Shown piece by piece: positions 24,563 to 33,103 of a DNA stretch of 64,000 bases. The notes under the pieces were generated by a model. That model saw only the letters and a program-made list of their open reading frames with translations, was not told the DNA's origin and ran no database searches. The position numbers and the translations under genes were made by a program. How positions within the stretch are numbered: position 1 is the stretch's first letter; every line of letters starts with the position of its first letter. The DNA comes from an uncultured Clostridia bacterium (lineage in GTDB: Bacteria; Bacillota; Clostridia; Oscillospirales; Acutalibacteraceae): positions 1-64,000 of the forward strand of contig CAMCHQ010000002.1 of assembly GCA_945874765.1 (NCBI GenBank), in the 5' to 3' direction.

Positions 24563-25921
24563 TTATTTTTTCTTTTTCTTAATCTTCTTTGTAATTGCAA
24601 TGAAGATTGAAATAAATGCCGTAACTCCTACTATTGAAGCCGGAACTATGTATAATTGTTTGTTTTGAGAAAGCATATTCACATTTACACCGAGCCTTGT
24701 CAGTACGCTTTGTGCATTTGCTTGCGTGGTTGAAACGTCAACTCTCGTGTCAACAACTTTCCTGCTTTCCTTGTCATCACTGTTCATAGTCGTTACTTCG
24801 CCTACAGCGTCGGTTACAGTAAAATCGCACTGAGCATATAAATCATCGTTTGCACAAACAACAACAGTTGCCGTTCCGTTGCCTACAGCGGTAATTTCAC
24901 CGTTTGCGCCAATGTCGATTATGCCTTCCTGGTCGCAGAAATAACCGACTACAGCCTTTGTGTTTGACGGTTCAACCGAATAGTCAAGCTTAACGGTGTC
25001 GCCGACTTGCAAATCGTATTTTGAAGCGTAAATTTGAAGGCTTGTAAGCGTTGCGCTTTCACTTTGCGTGTCGGTTGCCTTTTTGGTAGTTGCCTTAGTA
25101 GTCAATTTAGTTGTACTTGCAGGTGCGGCAGTTGTTGTAGCCACGGTGGTTGTCGGCTTAGCGGTTTTCTTCTTCGTTGTGGATTTTGCCGTTTCCTTTT
25201 TAGTTGTAGGCTTAGCCGTTGTGGCTTTTTTTATTGTTACTTTTTTTGTTGTGACCGCTTTTCTTGTGGTGGTATGCTTTTTTGTAGTAGTAACTTTTTT
25301 CGTAGTAGTCGGCTTTTTCGTTGTTGCCTTAGGGGCAGAAGAGCCTGAAACAGACGAAAACTTAGGGCTTGCATAGCCGATAATCGAACTGATATTGTTG
25401 TAAGGTTTTGAGCCTTTTTTAGTATATTCTCTTGCTTTAACCTTGCCTGAACAGTTACCCTCAATAGTGTAAACCGTACTGCCTGAGGTATAATTTACTA
25501 TTCCTACGTGGTCAGCCGTGCCGCTTCCCGTCCAGTCAAAAAAGATAAGGTCGCCGCCTTTGGGAGTGTATTTTGACGGGGAATAATATCTGCCTTTATC
25601 TTTAAACCAACTAATCATACTGTTGCAGTTGCCGCCACGGGGAATGATTACGCCGTTTAATGTGACGTTATTTTGCTTTCCCGCCTTGTTGAAGCACCAT
25701 AATACAAACGTTGTGCACCAACCGCCTTGATAGCCGTACCAATCGCCGTATTTTGAATATGATGATGTACCGGTATATCCTACCTCGCCGCTTGCAATGC
25801 TTACAACGTCGGACCTTAAATCGTCCTCACTTGCCGCAAATGCCGCTGTCGGAATGACTGATGATATAATAATGCAAAGCACTATTAAAAATATATTTAA
25901 CTTTTTCAACTTATTTTTCAT
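24563..25921 (-). CDS. membrane-anchored CHAP-domain cell wall hydrolase
   Basis: 452 residues. A signal peptide (1-29) precedes a CHAP amidase/endopeptidase domain (~35-190) with the nucleophile Cys in GGWCTTFVLWCF and His in GTADHVGIVNY. A ~100-residue Thr/Lys/Ala linker follows (TTKKPTTTKKVTTTKK and variants), which probably spans the wall. Next is a bacterial Ig-like Big_2 domain (~290-370; LQVGDTVKLDYSVEPSNTKA). A C-terminal membrane helix ends in KKIKKKKK. There is no LPXTG motif. The enzyme would be tethered at both the signal (if uncleaved) and the C-terminus, cutting peptidoglycan cross-links or bound substrates at the surface. It has its own promoter. Confidence 0.9.
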   Translation of the reverse strand: MKNKLKKLNIFLIVLCIIISSVIPTAAFAASEDDLRSDVVSIASGEVGYTGTSSYSKYGDWYGYQGGWCTTFVLWCFNKAGKQNNVTLNGVIIPRGGNCNSMISWFKDKGRYYSPSKYTPKGGDLIFFDWTGSGTADHVGIVNYTSGSTVYTIEGNCSGKVKAREYTKKGSKPYNNISSIIGYASPKFSSVSGSSAPKATTKKPTTTKKVTTTKKHTTTRKAVTTKKVTIKKATTAKPTTKKETAKSTTKKKTAKPTTTVATTTAAPASTTKLTTKATTKKATDTQSESATLTSLQIYASKYDLQVGDTVKLDYSVEPSNTKAVVGYFCDQEGIIDIGANGEITAVGNGTATVVVCANDDLYAQCDFTVTDAVGEVTTMNSDDKESRKVVDTRVDVSTTQANAQSVLTRLGVNVNMLSQNKQLYIVPASIVGVTAFISIFIAITKKIKKKKK

Positions 25922-25966
25922 TTATTTTAACCTTTCGGGCTTTAAGTATATACAAATCTAATTATA

Positions 25967-25994
25967 ATTATATACATAATATTTAAAATGTCAA
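25967..25994 (-). promoter_or_regulatory. promoter of the CHAP gene
   Basis: On the minus strand TTGACA (25994-25989), a 16-base spacer and TATAAT (25972-25967). It is back to back with the serine hydrolase promoter at 26016. Confidence 0.65.
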
Positions 25995-26015
25995 TTTATA
26001 ATTTTATACAATATG

Positions 26016-26044
26016 TTGAAAAATCGGGCGAAAAGGTGTATATT
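26016..26044 (+). promoter_or_regulatory. promoter of the serine hydrolase gene
   Basis: TTGAAA (26016-26021), a 17-base spacer and TATATT (26039-26044), 34 bases before ATG 26078. Confidence 0.6.
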
Positions 26045-26077
26045 TAACATAGCAATAATTTTATTAAGGGGTACATT

Positions 26078-27670
26078 ATGGAAAGACTTAAGGATTGTAA
26101 TTTGGAACATTGCACACCCGAGCAAGTCGGTGTAAAGAGCAGTGCAATTACCGATTTTATTAATGAAATTAACGAAAATCATTTGGGACTTCAAAGCTTT
26201 ACTGTCGTAAGGCACGATAAAGTGTGTGCTCAGGGATTTTTTAAGCCGTATAATAAGGATATTCCGCACGTGCTTTATTCTATGAGTAAGAGTGTTACGT
26301 CAACCGCTGTCGGATTTGCGATAAGTGAGGGACTTATTAATCTTAATGACCGAGTTGTTAAGTTTTTTCCCGAATATATAATGAGTAAGCGTCCGTTTAA
26401 CAGAATGCTCACAGTCAGAATGCTCCTTACAATGCATTCGGATAAGCTTATTACCGTGCTTGATGAAAAAGGCGGAACAGACTGGGTTCAAAACTTTCTT
26501 AACGCTCCGTTTCTTCTTCCTCCTAACACAAAGTTCAATTATATAAGTGAAAATACCTCAATGCTTTCCGCTATTATCACTAAGGTTACGGGTATGAGTG
26601 TTATTGATTATCTCTATCCTCGTATTCTTGAACCGCTCGGAATTGAAAAGCCGTTTTGGGAAAGCGACGGCAAAGGTAATAACGCAGGCGGTTGGGGCCT
26701 TTATATGAAGAGTGAGGACCTTGCTAAGTTTTTCCTGCCTTATATTCACGGCGGTAAATGGAAAGACGGCACGCAGATTATTCCGGAAACTTGGGTTAAA
26801 GAGGCTACGAGAAAGCAGGTTGACTCCGTATCCGACGGCTATATCGATAATATGGTGGGATACGGTTATCAGTTTTGGCGCAATCCTGTTCCTAACAGTT
26901 ACAGAGCAGACGGACTTTTCGGTCAGCGTTGCTTTATGTTCCCTGAATATGACGCACTTGTGGTTCTTAATTGCGGTGAGGCAGAGGACTATAAGATCAT
27001 GAAAATCTTTTGGAAATATTTTCCTCAGTGCTTTGGCTACGGAACACTTCCCGAAAACAAGGCGGAGTATCAAAAAATGCTTGAAACCATTGATAATTGC
27101 AGTGTTGAGGATTTGCCGAAGGGTGAACGCAACCGTGAGCTTGAAGAGAAGATTTCAGGCAGGCTCATTACTTGCAAAACAAGCGAATTTGTTTCCGTTG
27201 TTTCAATCACAATTACTCAAATGTGGTTTAAAAAGCCGGGCGAGATAAGCGAAATGAGGCTTACATTTGACGATGAAAAACTTACTTTCTATTGGAAAGA
27301 AAAGGAATATGAAAATACGATAGATGTAGGTTTGAACGGTGAATACGGGGTCAGCAAAATGACCTTGGGCGACGTTACATATCACGCATATTCAAAAGGT
27401 GCTTGGAAAGAGGACGGCACTTTTGATTTGTGGATAAGACCTATTGAAACGGCACACGTAAGAAAGTTTAATTTTAAGTTTAATGATGACAATACCGTTA
27501 AGATTACTAATATTATGAACCCGACCTTGCAGGAACTTGTTATTTATTATATGACCTTTACGGGTTATCCTGTTAAGGGAGAGATTACAAAAGAGGTAAT
27601 CGAGGACGCAGTAGAAAAACTCGGTTTGCCGATTATTGAACCGAATTTTAAAGGAAAGTTTGTTGAATAA
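26078..27670 (+). CDS. beta-lactamase-family serine hydrolase
   Basis: 530 residues. Residues ~15-335 are the class C beta-lactamase/esterase fold with the catalytic S-x-x-K in YSMSKSVTS, a YxN-type motif in FNYISENTSML and the third-motif region near MVGYGYQFW. The remaining ~190 residues form a beta-rich C-terminal domain of unknown role. There is no signal peptide, so it acts in the cytoplasm. That argues against drug resistance and for an esterase, peptidase or amidase. It is a single-gene transcript ended by the hairpin at 27680. Confidence 0.88.
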   Translation: MERLKDCNLEHCTPEQVGVKSSAITDFINEINENHLGLQSFTVVRHDKVCAQGFFKPYNKDIPHVLYSMSKSVTSTAVGFAISEGLINLNDRVVKFFPEYIMSKRPFNRMLTVRMLLTMHSDKLITVLDEKGGTDWVQNFLNAPFLLPPNTKFNYISENTSMLSAIITKVTGMSVIDYLYPRILEPLGIEKPFWESDGKGNNAGGWGLYMKSEDLAKFFLPYIHGGKWKDGTQIIPETWVKEATRKQVDSVSDGYIDNMVGYGYQFWRNPVPNSYRADGLFGQRCFMFPEYDALVVLNCGEAEDYKIMKIFWKYFPQCFGYGTLPENKAEYQKMLETIDNCSVEDLPKGERNRELEEKISGRLITCKTSEFVSVVSITITQMWFKKPGEISEMRLTFDDEKLTFYWKEKEYENTIDVGLNGEYGVSKMTLGDVTYHAYSKGAWKEDGTFDLWIRPIETAHVRKFNFKFNDDNTVKITNIMNPTLQELVIYYMTFTGYPVKGEITKEVIEDAVEKLGLPIIEPNFKGKFVE

Positions 27671-27679
27671 AATAATCAA

Positions 27680-27711
27680 AACTGCTTTACTGTTAGTAAG
27701 GCAGTTTTTTT
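27680..27711 (+). terminator. terminator of the serine hydrolase gene
   Basis: AACTGCTTTAC (27680-27690) pairs with GTAAGGCAGTT (27696-27706; one wobble), followed by a T run. Confidence 0.8.
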
Positions 27712-27727
27712 ATGACAAAATTGTAAT
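27712..27727 (+). promoter_or_regulatory. half-site of the response-regulator box
   Basis: ATGACAAAATTGTAAT matches the first half of the tandem boxes at 29549 and 32340. It lies about 60 bases upstream of the response-regulator gene, suggesting weak autoregulation. No second half is seen 22 bases on. Confidence 0.4.
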
Positions 27728-27786
27728 AGAAGTAAAATAATATATATGTTATTATATAATTATTAAATATTACAAAGGTGAGAATA

Positions 27787-28461
27787 ATGGATATATTTTT
27801 ATTAGAGGACGACGAGGCTATTGGTATCGGGCTTACTTATTCGCTTGAAAATGAGGGATATAATGTTACGCTTGCAAAAAGTGTAAAAGAAGCCGAAAAA
27901 ATTATTGATGAAAATAAATTTTCGCTTTATATTCTTGATTTAACCTTGCCTGACGGAAGCGGATATGACGTTTGTAAGAAGATTAAAGAAAAGGGTGACT
28001 TGCCTGTTATCTTTTTGACTGCTTATGATGACGAGGTTAATGTGATTATGGGGTTTGAACTTGGGGCAGACGATTATATTTCAAAGCCATTTAGGGTTAA
28101 AGAACTTATGCTAAGGATTAAAAGCGTTATGCGCCGATATTCAAACGAAACAAGCGACGGAATAATCAAAATCAATAATCTTAAAATCAATACAAACGAG
28201 GCTAAGGTTTATAAAAACAATGAGGAAATCGTTTTAACCGCTATGGAATACAGGCTTCTTTTAATTCTTTTGAGTAATAGAGGAAAGGTGCTTTCACGTA
28301 CTGCGCTTCTTGAAAATATTTGGGACGTGGCAGGCGATTTTGTTGAGGATAATACGCTGACAGTCTATATAAAAAGGCTGAGAGATAAAATTGAGGAGGA
28401 CCCGACAAAGCCGGAATTTATCAAAACTGTTCGTGGGCTTGGGTATGTGATTGAGAAATGA
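27787..28461 (+). CDS. OmpR-family response regulator
   Basis: 224 residues. The receiver domain has acidic EDDE at 7-10, phosphorylated Asp51 (LYILDLTLPDG), Thr in LPVIFLTAYDD and Lys in YISKPF. The C-terminal winged helix (~125-224) ends with the wing TVRGLGYVIEK. I start at ATG 27787 after AAAGGTGAG; the GTG nine bases earlier is inside that ribosome site. It overlaps the sensor kinase gene by 4 bases. The tandem repeats in front of both transporter promoters are its likely targets. Confidence 0.93.
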   Translation: MDIFLLEDDEAIGIGLTYSLENEGYNVTLAKSVKEAEKIIDENKFSLYILDLTLPDGSGYDVCKKIKEKGDLPVIFLTAYDDEVNVIMGFELGADDYISKPFRVKELMLRIKSVMRRYSNETSDGIIKINNLKINTNEAKVYKNNEEIVLTAMEYRLLLILLSNRGKVLSRTALLENIWDVAGDFVEDNTLTVYIKRLRDKIEEDPTKPEFIKTVRGLGYVIEK

Positions 28462-29450
28462 TTAATAAAGATGCTAAAATAACGGCACTTTTGGGCATAG
28501 GTATAACGGCGATTTTATCGATTATCTGCTTTATTATAAATGTGTGGGCAGGCGCTTTTTGCCTTGTTTTGGGAATTGCTTTGACAGGTGTGTATTTTTA
28601 TAATATCAAGAAAAGAAACGATAAAATTAATGAACTTAATAATTATCTTTCGCTTATGTGCTCGGGTAATTTTGACCTTGATATTATGGATAACAGCGAA
28701 GGCGAAATGTCGATACTCAAAAATAATCTTTATAAGATAATGACGCTTTTGAAAACGCAAAATGAGCAGTTAAATACGGATAAACTTTATCTTGCCGATT
28801 CGCTTGCCGATATATCGCACCAGCTTAAAACTCCGCTTACTTCAATGATGGTAATGTCGGATTTATTAAAAGACGAAAAAAACGAGGATAAGCGAAACGA
28901 ATTTTTGTCGATTATCGAGGTTCAGCTTGATAAGATGAAATGGCTTATTACAAATCTTCTTAAAATTTCAAAACTTGACACAGGCACAACGGAATTTAAA
29001 CACGAAAAATTTAACATTTCTCCGGTTTTAGAGAAAAGTTTGAAGCCGTTTTACGTCACTTGCGATATAAGAGAGATTGAAATTGATAACGAAATAAATG
29101 ATTTTGAATTTGTCGGCGATGATAACTGGACGGGTGAGGCAATAGAAAATATTATCAAAAATTGCATTGAGCATACGGAAAATAACGGCACAATAAAATT
29201 TTTCAGCGAGAGGACAAACGTATATAATTCTCTTTTCATTCAGGATAACGGCTGCGGAATTGCAAAAGAGGATTTGCCGCATATTTTTGAACGTTTTTAT
29301 CACGGCAAAAATTCATCAAGCGAGAGCGTTGGTATCGGACTTGCGCTTGCAAAGACTGTTCTTGAAAAGGAGAAGGGCGATATTATTGTTAATTCCGAGC
29401 TTGGCAAGGGCAGTATTTTTGAATTGAGATTTTATAAGACGATAGTTTAA
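28458..29450 (+). CDS. intramembrane-sensing histidine kinase (BceS-like)
   Basis: 330 residues. Two N-terminal membrane helices (~8-27 and 29-48) are separated by almost no extracellular loop. A short HAMP-like linker follows, then the dimerisation/phosphorylation helix with His121 in ADISHQLKTPLTS, and an ATPase domain with N box IKNCIEHT, G1 DNGCGIAK and G2 GIGLAL. Kinases of this build (BceS type) have no sensor domain and are told about antimicrobial peptides by an FtsX-type ABC transporter. The adjacent permeases fit that role. Substrate unknown. Confidence 0.93.
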   Translation: MINKDAKITALLGIGITAILSIICFIINVWAGAFCLVLGIALTGVYFYNIKKRNDKINELNNYLSLMCSGNFDLDIMDNSEGEMSILKNNLYKIMTLLKTQNEQLNTDKLYLADSLADISHQLKTPLTSMMVMSDLLKDEKNEDKRNEFLSIIEVQLDKMKWLITNLLKISKLDTGTTEFKHEKFNISPVLEKSLKPFYVTCDIREIEIDNEINDFEFVGDDNWTGEAIENIIKNCIEHTENNGTIKFFSERTNVYNSLFIQDNGCGIAKEDLPHIFERFYHGKNSSSESVGIGLALAKTVLEKEKGDIIVNSELGKGSIFELRFYKTIV

Positions 29451-29505
29451 ACCTTTTTGCCTCCCTTAACAAGGGAGGTGATTGCGAAGGAATCGGAGGG
29501 ATTTT
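29451..29505. repeat. dispersed intergenic repeat, copy 1
   Basis: The core TTTTTGCCTCCCTT-AAC-AAGGGAGG, followed by ATCGGAGGGATT, matches elements at 35752 and 59803. The CCTCCCTT/AAGGGAGG arms form a hairpin directly after the kinase stop, so this copy may also act as a terminator. Confidence 0.7.
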
Positions 29506-29548
29506 GAGTGAAAAACCTCGTCGTCGCAAACAAAGGCTGTTTCAATAT

Positions 29549-29588
29549 GTGACATTTTTGTAATATTAGTGTCACTTGATTGTAAGTT
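29549..29588 (+). promoter_or_regulatory. tandem direct-repeat operator in front of permease 1
   Basis: Two copies of GTSACW-N3-TTGTAA have their TTGTAA cores at 29558 and 29580, exactly 22 bases (two helical turns) apart. A TATGAT -10-like element begins 17 bases after the second core start. The same layout occurs at 32340-32379. This is the binding pattern expected for an OmpR-family activator, here most likely the regulator encoded at 27787. Confidence 0.7.
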
Positions 29589-29655
29589 AGGACTGTTATG
29601 ATGGTGATAGTGTAAGGGGACTGTACCCGTTTTTACACTGACAGGGGAGGTATCT

Positions 29656-32328
29656 ATGATGAGTATAACAAAGCAATTAGCCCTGCGCCATTTGAAGCAG
29701 AACAAGAGCAGGGCGGTTTTAACTGTTTTAGGTATAACTATATCTGTAGTTATGCTTACTGTTATTTTTACCTGCGCCACCTCTTTTGCTCACTACTACG
29801 GTGAAAAGGCGATTTGTGAAAACGGCAATTGGCATTTCTATGTTAAAACGGATTATGAAAGTGCCGAAAAATATTTGAAAAGCGATTCCTCGCTTAAAGA
29901 TATAGGCTTTGAAAAGAATTTATCGATTGAGGAGCAAAGCTATAAGATTTATTCAAATAAGGCAAATTATTTAAGAGTAGGCACGATATATCAGGGAGAT
30001 GTGCAGTATATTAAGGATACGGTCACCTGCAAATATGACGGCGCTTTGCCTAAAGCTGACAATGAAATTATGGTGGAGCAGTCGCTTATTAAAAATAACG
30101 GGCTTGATTTGAAAATAGGCGATGAAATTAAAATTGCGGTCGGCTCAAGGCTTAAGGGCGATTTTGTCATTATGCCGATAAAGGGCGATTACAAATTCGG
30201 CGAGCGCTTTGAAAAGGAAAAGGACGAAACGTTTAAGGTAGTCGGTATTCTTCACGATAACGAGCCGACCGAGCGTGGCGCAATCATTCGCGGAGTGAGT
30301 GATTTAAGCAGTAAAAATCTTGTTGCTTACGGTAAGCTAAAGCATATTACCCCTTTTTCATATATAAATATAAACGGCATTTTTGACAAATTCGGCTTTA
30401 CTAAAAAGAAAAGGGTGTTTAATGTAGGCGAAAATACAGGTCTTTTAAATTCAAGGCTTGCTTTTTCGATAGACAAAAACAATTTGCCGCAGGTATTAAA
30501 GCTTACTGCAATCGGCATTGTTGTTTTTGCCGTAATTTTCATTTCGTCATTTGCAATGATTTATAATTCCTTTGCGCTCTCTGTCGGCGAGCAAATCAAA
30601 TACCTCGGTATGCTAACCTCGGTCGGTGCAACAAGGAAGCAGAAGAAAAAGACGCTCTATTTTGAGGGTGCGGTCTTGGGAGGAATAGGAATAATTCTCG
30701 GCATAGCGCTTGGCTTGCTTCTTACCTTTATATCGCAAAGCGCAATGAACGCCAAAATAATTTCGATTATGGAGGGCTATAACGACAATATCAAATATTC
30801 AACCTATATTTCTTGGTGGGTGATTTGCCTTATTGTTATTTTGGCGGCGCTGACTGTTTTTGTGTCAATCATTTCGCCCGTGCAAAAGGCGGCGAGAATT
30901 ACTGCAATTGATGCGATTAGAAAAACGGACGAGATTAAGTGCAAGGGCAAAATCCGCACTCCGTTTATTATCACCAAGCTTTTCGGCTTCGAGGGTGATA
31001 TTGCGTTTAAAAATTTAAGGCGCAACGGCAGAAAATCAAGGACGATTATTGCTTGTATATGTATTTGCGCAGTCCTCTTTTTAAGCTGTAATTATTTTTG
31101 CGAAACGTTTAAGGATGCGTCAAACTTAGATTATGAGCTTCCTTATCAGCTTTCATTTCAATACAGCGCCGAAAGCAAGGCACAGCTTGAAAAAGCAAGA
31201 AAATTTTTGAAAACAAATAAAAAGGTAAAGCGATTTTATTCGATTTGGTCGGATTGGTATTCGCCGATTTCAAGAAACGAGATAAATCCTTATGATAACT
31301 CACGCCAGTATGATATGTCGTTTCAAAATGAAAGCATTTTTGTTGATAAATATAAATTTGTTGCAGCGCAGGATACAACATATACCGCTCATTTGCTTGA
31401 TGACGAGGATTTCAATGCGCTTTGCAAGAAAAACGGAATTGATTATAAAAAATATTACTCGCCCGATAAGGACGGCTCGATTAAGACAATTGTAATAAAC
31501 GGAATTGACTGTAACGGTGAGCCGATTTTTAATAATAACCTACTCGGCAAAACTATCGGCGTATATGGCTTTGATTTTGATAAAACCGAAAGAGAAAATA
31601 AGCTGGACGAGAACGGGAATCAGATTAATTTCTTTTATAAGACCGGGCGCACATCTATTTATAAATTCTGCGATTTTATAAAATATGATAAGGATAATCC
31701 TATTTGCAATTTAGATTCGGGCGGCGTTGCTTTTTATGCGCCTAAGAGTGTATACGATAAGCTTTACATTAATGATGACGATTTTTATTTCAATTACGGA
31801 ATTGAAACCGACGAGCCGTACAAGGTTGAAAAGGAGCTTAAGGACTATTTGTCCGAAACCGAAGCCGAGGGCGACGTTAATAACAATTATTATTGGACGA
31901 TGAGGGAAAAGAGTATTATATCCGCTGTTCAATTTCTTTCCTACAGCTTCATTTTACTTATTACATTAATAACCGTATTTAATATAATTAACACAATGAC
32001 AGCGCAGATTGCAGGCAGGAAAAGGGAGCTTGCAATGCTTAAAAGCGTTGGTATGACGCCAAAGGAATTTAAAAAAACAATACTTTTTGAAAGTATGTTT
32101 TACGGCTTATTCGGCTTGCTTTTGGGTGTACCGCTAAGCCTTGTTATTAACAGAGTGGTGGGATATATTATTTCAAAGGATAATCCTATTCCGTTTTCTG
32201 TCAATATTTGGCTTTATCTTATTGTCTGCGTGGCAGTATTTGTTATCATAGCGCTTACTATGGTTTATTCATTAAAACTTATTAAAAACGATTCTATTAT
32301 CGATTCATTAAAAGACGATACTGACTGA
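29656..32328 (+). CDS. large FtsX-type ABC transporter permease 1
   Basis: 890 residues. Helix 1 (~20-42) is followed by a ~220-residue extracellular domain and three helices with the FtsX signature (YLGMLTSVGATRKQKKK, residues ~315-332). A fourth helix and a second half repeat the plan: NLRRNGRKSRTIIACICI, an extracellular domain, then MLKSVGMTPKEFKKTILFES and the final helices. It is thus a duplicated FtsX permease, like those that expel or sense peptides and lipids. The ATPase at 32420 should power it. It has its own regulated promoter. It is paralogous to permease 2 along its whole length. Confidence 0.9.
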   Translation: MMSITKQLALRHLKQNKSRAVLTVLGITISVVMLTVIFTCATSFAHYYGEKAICENGNWHFYVKTDYESAEKYLKSDSSLKDIGFEKNLSIEEQSYKIYSNKANYLRVGTIYQGDVQYIKDTVTCKYDGALPKADNEIMVEQSLIKNNGLDLKIGDEIKIAVGSRLKGDFVIMPIKGDYKFGERFEKEKDETFKVVGILHDNEPTERGAIIRGVSDLSSKNLVAYGKLKHITPFSYININGIFDKFGFTKKKRVFNVGENTGLLNSRLAFSIDKNNLPQVLKLTAIGIVVFAVIFISSFAMIYNSFALSVGEQIKYLGMLTSVGATRKQKKKTLYFEGAVLGGIGIILGIALGLLLTFISQSAMNAKIISIMEGYNDNIKYSTYISWWVICLIVILAALTVFVSIISPVQKAARITAIDAIRKTDEIKCKGKIRTPFIITKLFGFEGDIAFKNLRRNGRKSRTIIACICICAVLFLSCNYFCETFKDASNLDYELPYQLSFQYSAESKAQLEKARKFLKTNKKVKRFYSIWSDWYSPISRNEINPYDNSRQYDMSFQNESIFVDKYKFVAAQDTTYTAHLLDDEDFNALCKKNGIDYKKYYSPDKDGSIKTIVINGIDCNGEPIFNNNLLGKTIGVYGFDFDKTERENKLDENGNQINFFYKTGRTSIYKFCDFIKYDKDNPICNLDSGGVAFYAPKSVYDKLYINDDDFYFNYGIETDEPYKVEKELKDYLSETEAEGDVNNNYYWTMREKSIISAVQFLSYSFILLITLITVFNIINTMTAQIAGRKRELAMLKSVGMTPKEFKKTILFESMFYGLFGLLLGVPLSLVINRVVGYIISKDNPIPFSVNIWLYLIVCVAVFVIIALTMVYSLKLIKNDSIIDSLKDDTD

Positions 32329-32339
32329 TATTTAGGCAA

Positions 32340-32379
32340 GTGACAAAATTGTAATTAAACAGTCACGTGATTGTAAGTT
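32340..32379 (+). promoter_or_regulatory. tandem direct-repeat operator in front of ATPase-permease 2
   Basis: TTGTAA cores lie at 32349 and 32371 (22 bases apart), each preceded by GTGACA/GTCACG nine bases earlier. TATTAT follows 17 bases after the second core start. Spacing is identical to 29549-29588, so both transporter units should respond to one regulator. Confidence 0.7.
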
Positions 32380-32419
32380 CATATTGGTATTATGAACTCA
32401 TCGAAAGGAGATAACTACT

Positions 32420-33103
32420 ATGAAAATACTTGAAGTTACAAATTTATGCAAAACATACGGCAAGGGCGACACAATGGTTAAAGCTCTTGATAACGTTTCG
32501 TTTTCTGTTGAAAAAGGTGAGTTCGTTGCCATTATCGGACCGAGCGGTTCGGGCAAGTCAACGCTTCTTCATATCCTCGGCGGTGTAGATGTGCCGACAA
32601 GCGGCAGTGTTGTTATTAATCAAACGGATATTTCAAATCTTGATGAAACGGCACTCGCAATTTTCCGTCGCAGGCAAATAGGTCTTATTTATCAGTTTTA
32701 TAACCTTATTCCTATTTTAACCGTCAAGGAAAACTTGACCTTACCGCTTCTTCTTGACGGCAGAAAGCCGGATGAAAAGCAGATTGACACACTTGTAAAA
32801 CGTCTTGGCTTGGAGCATAGGCTCGACCATTTGCCAAATCAGCTTTCAGGCGGTCAACAGCAACGTGTATCAATCGGACGTGCACTTGTCAATAATCCTG
32901 CGCTTATGCTTGCAGACGAGCCGACAGGCAACCTTGACAGCGAAAACAGCAAGGAGATTATTTCTCTTTTAAGGCAGTTTAATAAGGAATTTAATCAAAC
33001 GGTAATTATCATCACTCACGATGAAAAAATCGCAAATTCAGCCGACCGTGTAATCACAATTGAGGACGGCAAAATCACCGGGGACGAGGTGAGAATAGGT
33101 TGA
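32420..33103 (+). CDS. MacB/LolD-type ABC ATPase
   Basis: 227 residues, full length for the family that drives FtsX-type permeases. Walker A is GPSGSGKST, the Q-loop is in LIYQFYNLIP, signature LSGGQQQRVSIGRAL, Walker B LMLADEPTGNLD and switch His in IIITHDEK. It follows AAAGGAG. Its stop overlaps the start of permease 2. It is the only ATPase in the module, so it probably serves both permeases. Confidence 0.95.
   Translation: MKILEVTNLCKTYGKGDTMVKALDNVSFSVEKGEFVAIIGPSGSGKSTLLHILGGVDVPTSGSVVINQTDISNLDETALAIFRRRQIGLIYQFYNLIPILTVKENLTLPLLLDGRKPDEKQIDTLVKRLGLEHRLDHLPNQLSGGQQQRVSIGRALVNNPALMLADEPTGNLDSENSKEIISLLRQFNKEFNQTVIIITHDEKIANSADRVITIEDGKITGDEVRIG

Noticed and set aside
25140-25330. CRISPR-like array
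   Set aside because: The periodic DNA encodes TTKK-type protein repeats; there are no conserved repeat-spacer units.
25034-25376. Two overlapping plus-strand frames rich in Val/Phe or Cys/Arg
   Set aside because: They are antisense shadows of the Thr/Lys repeat linker of the CHAP protein.
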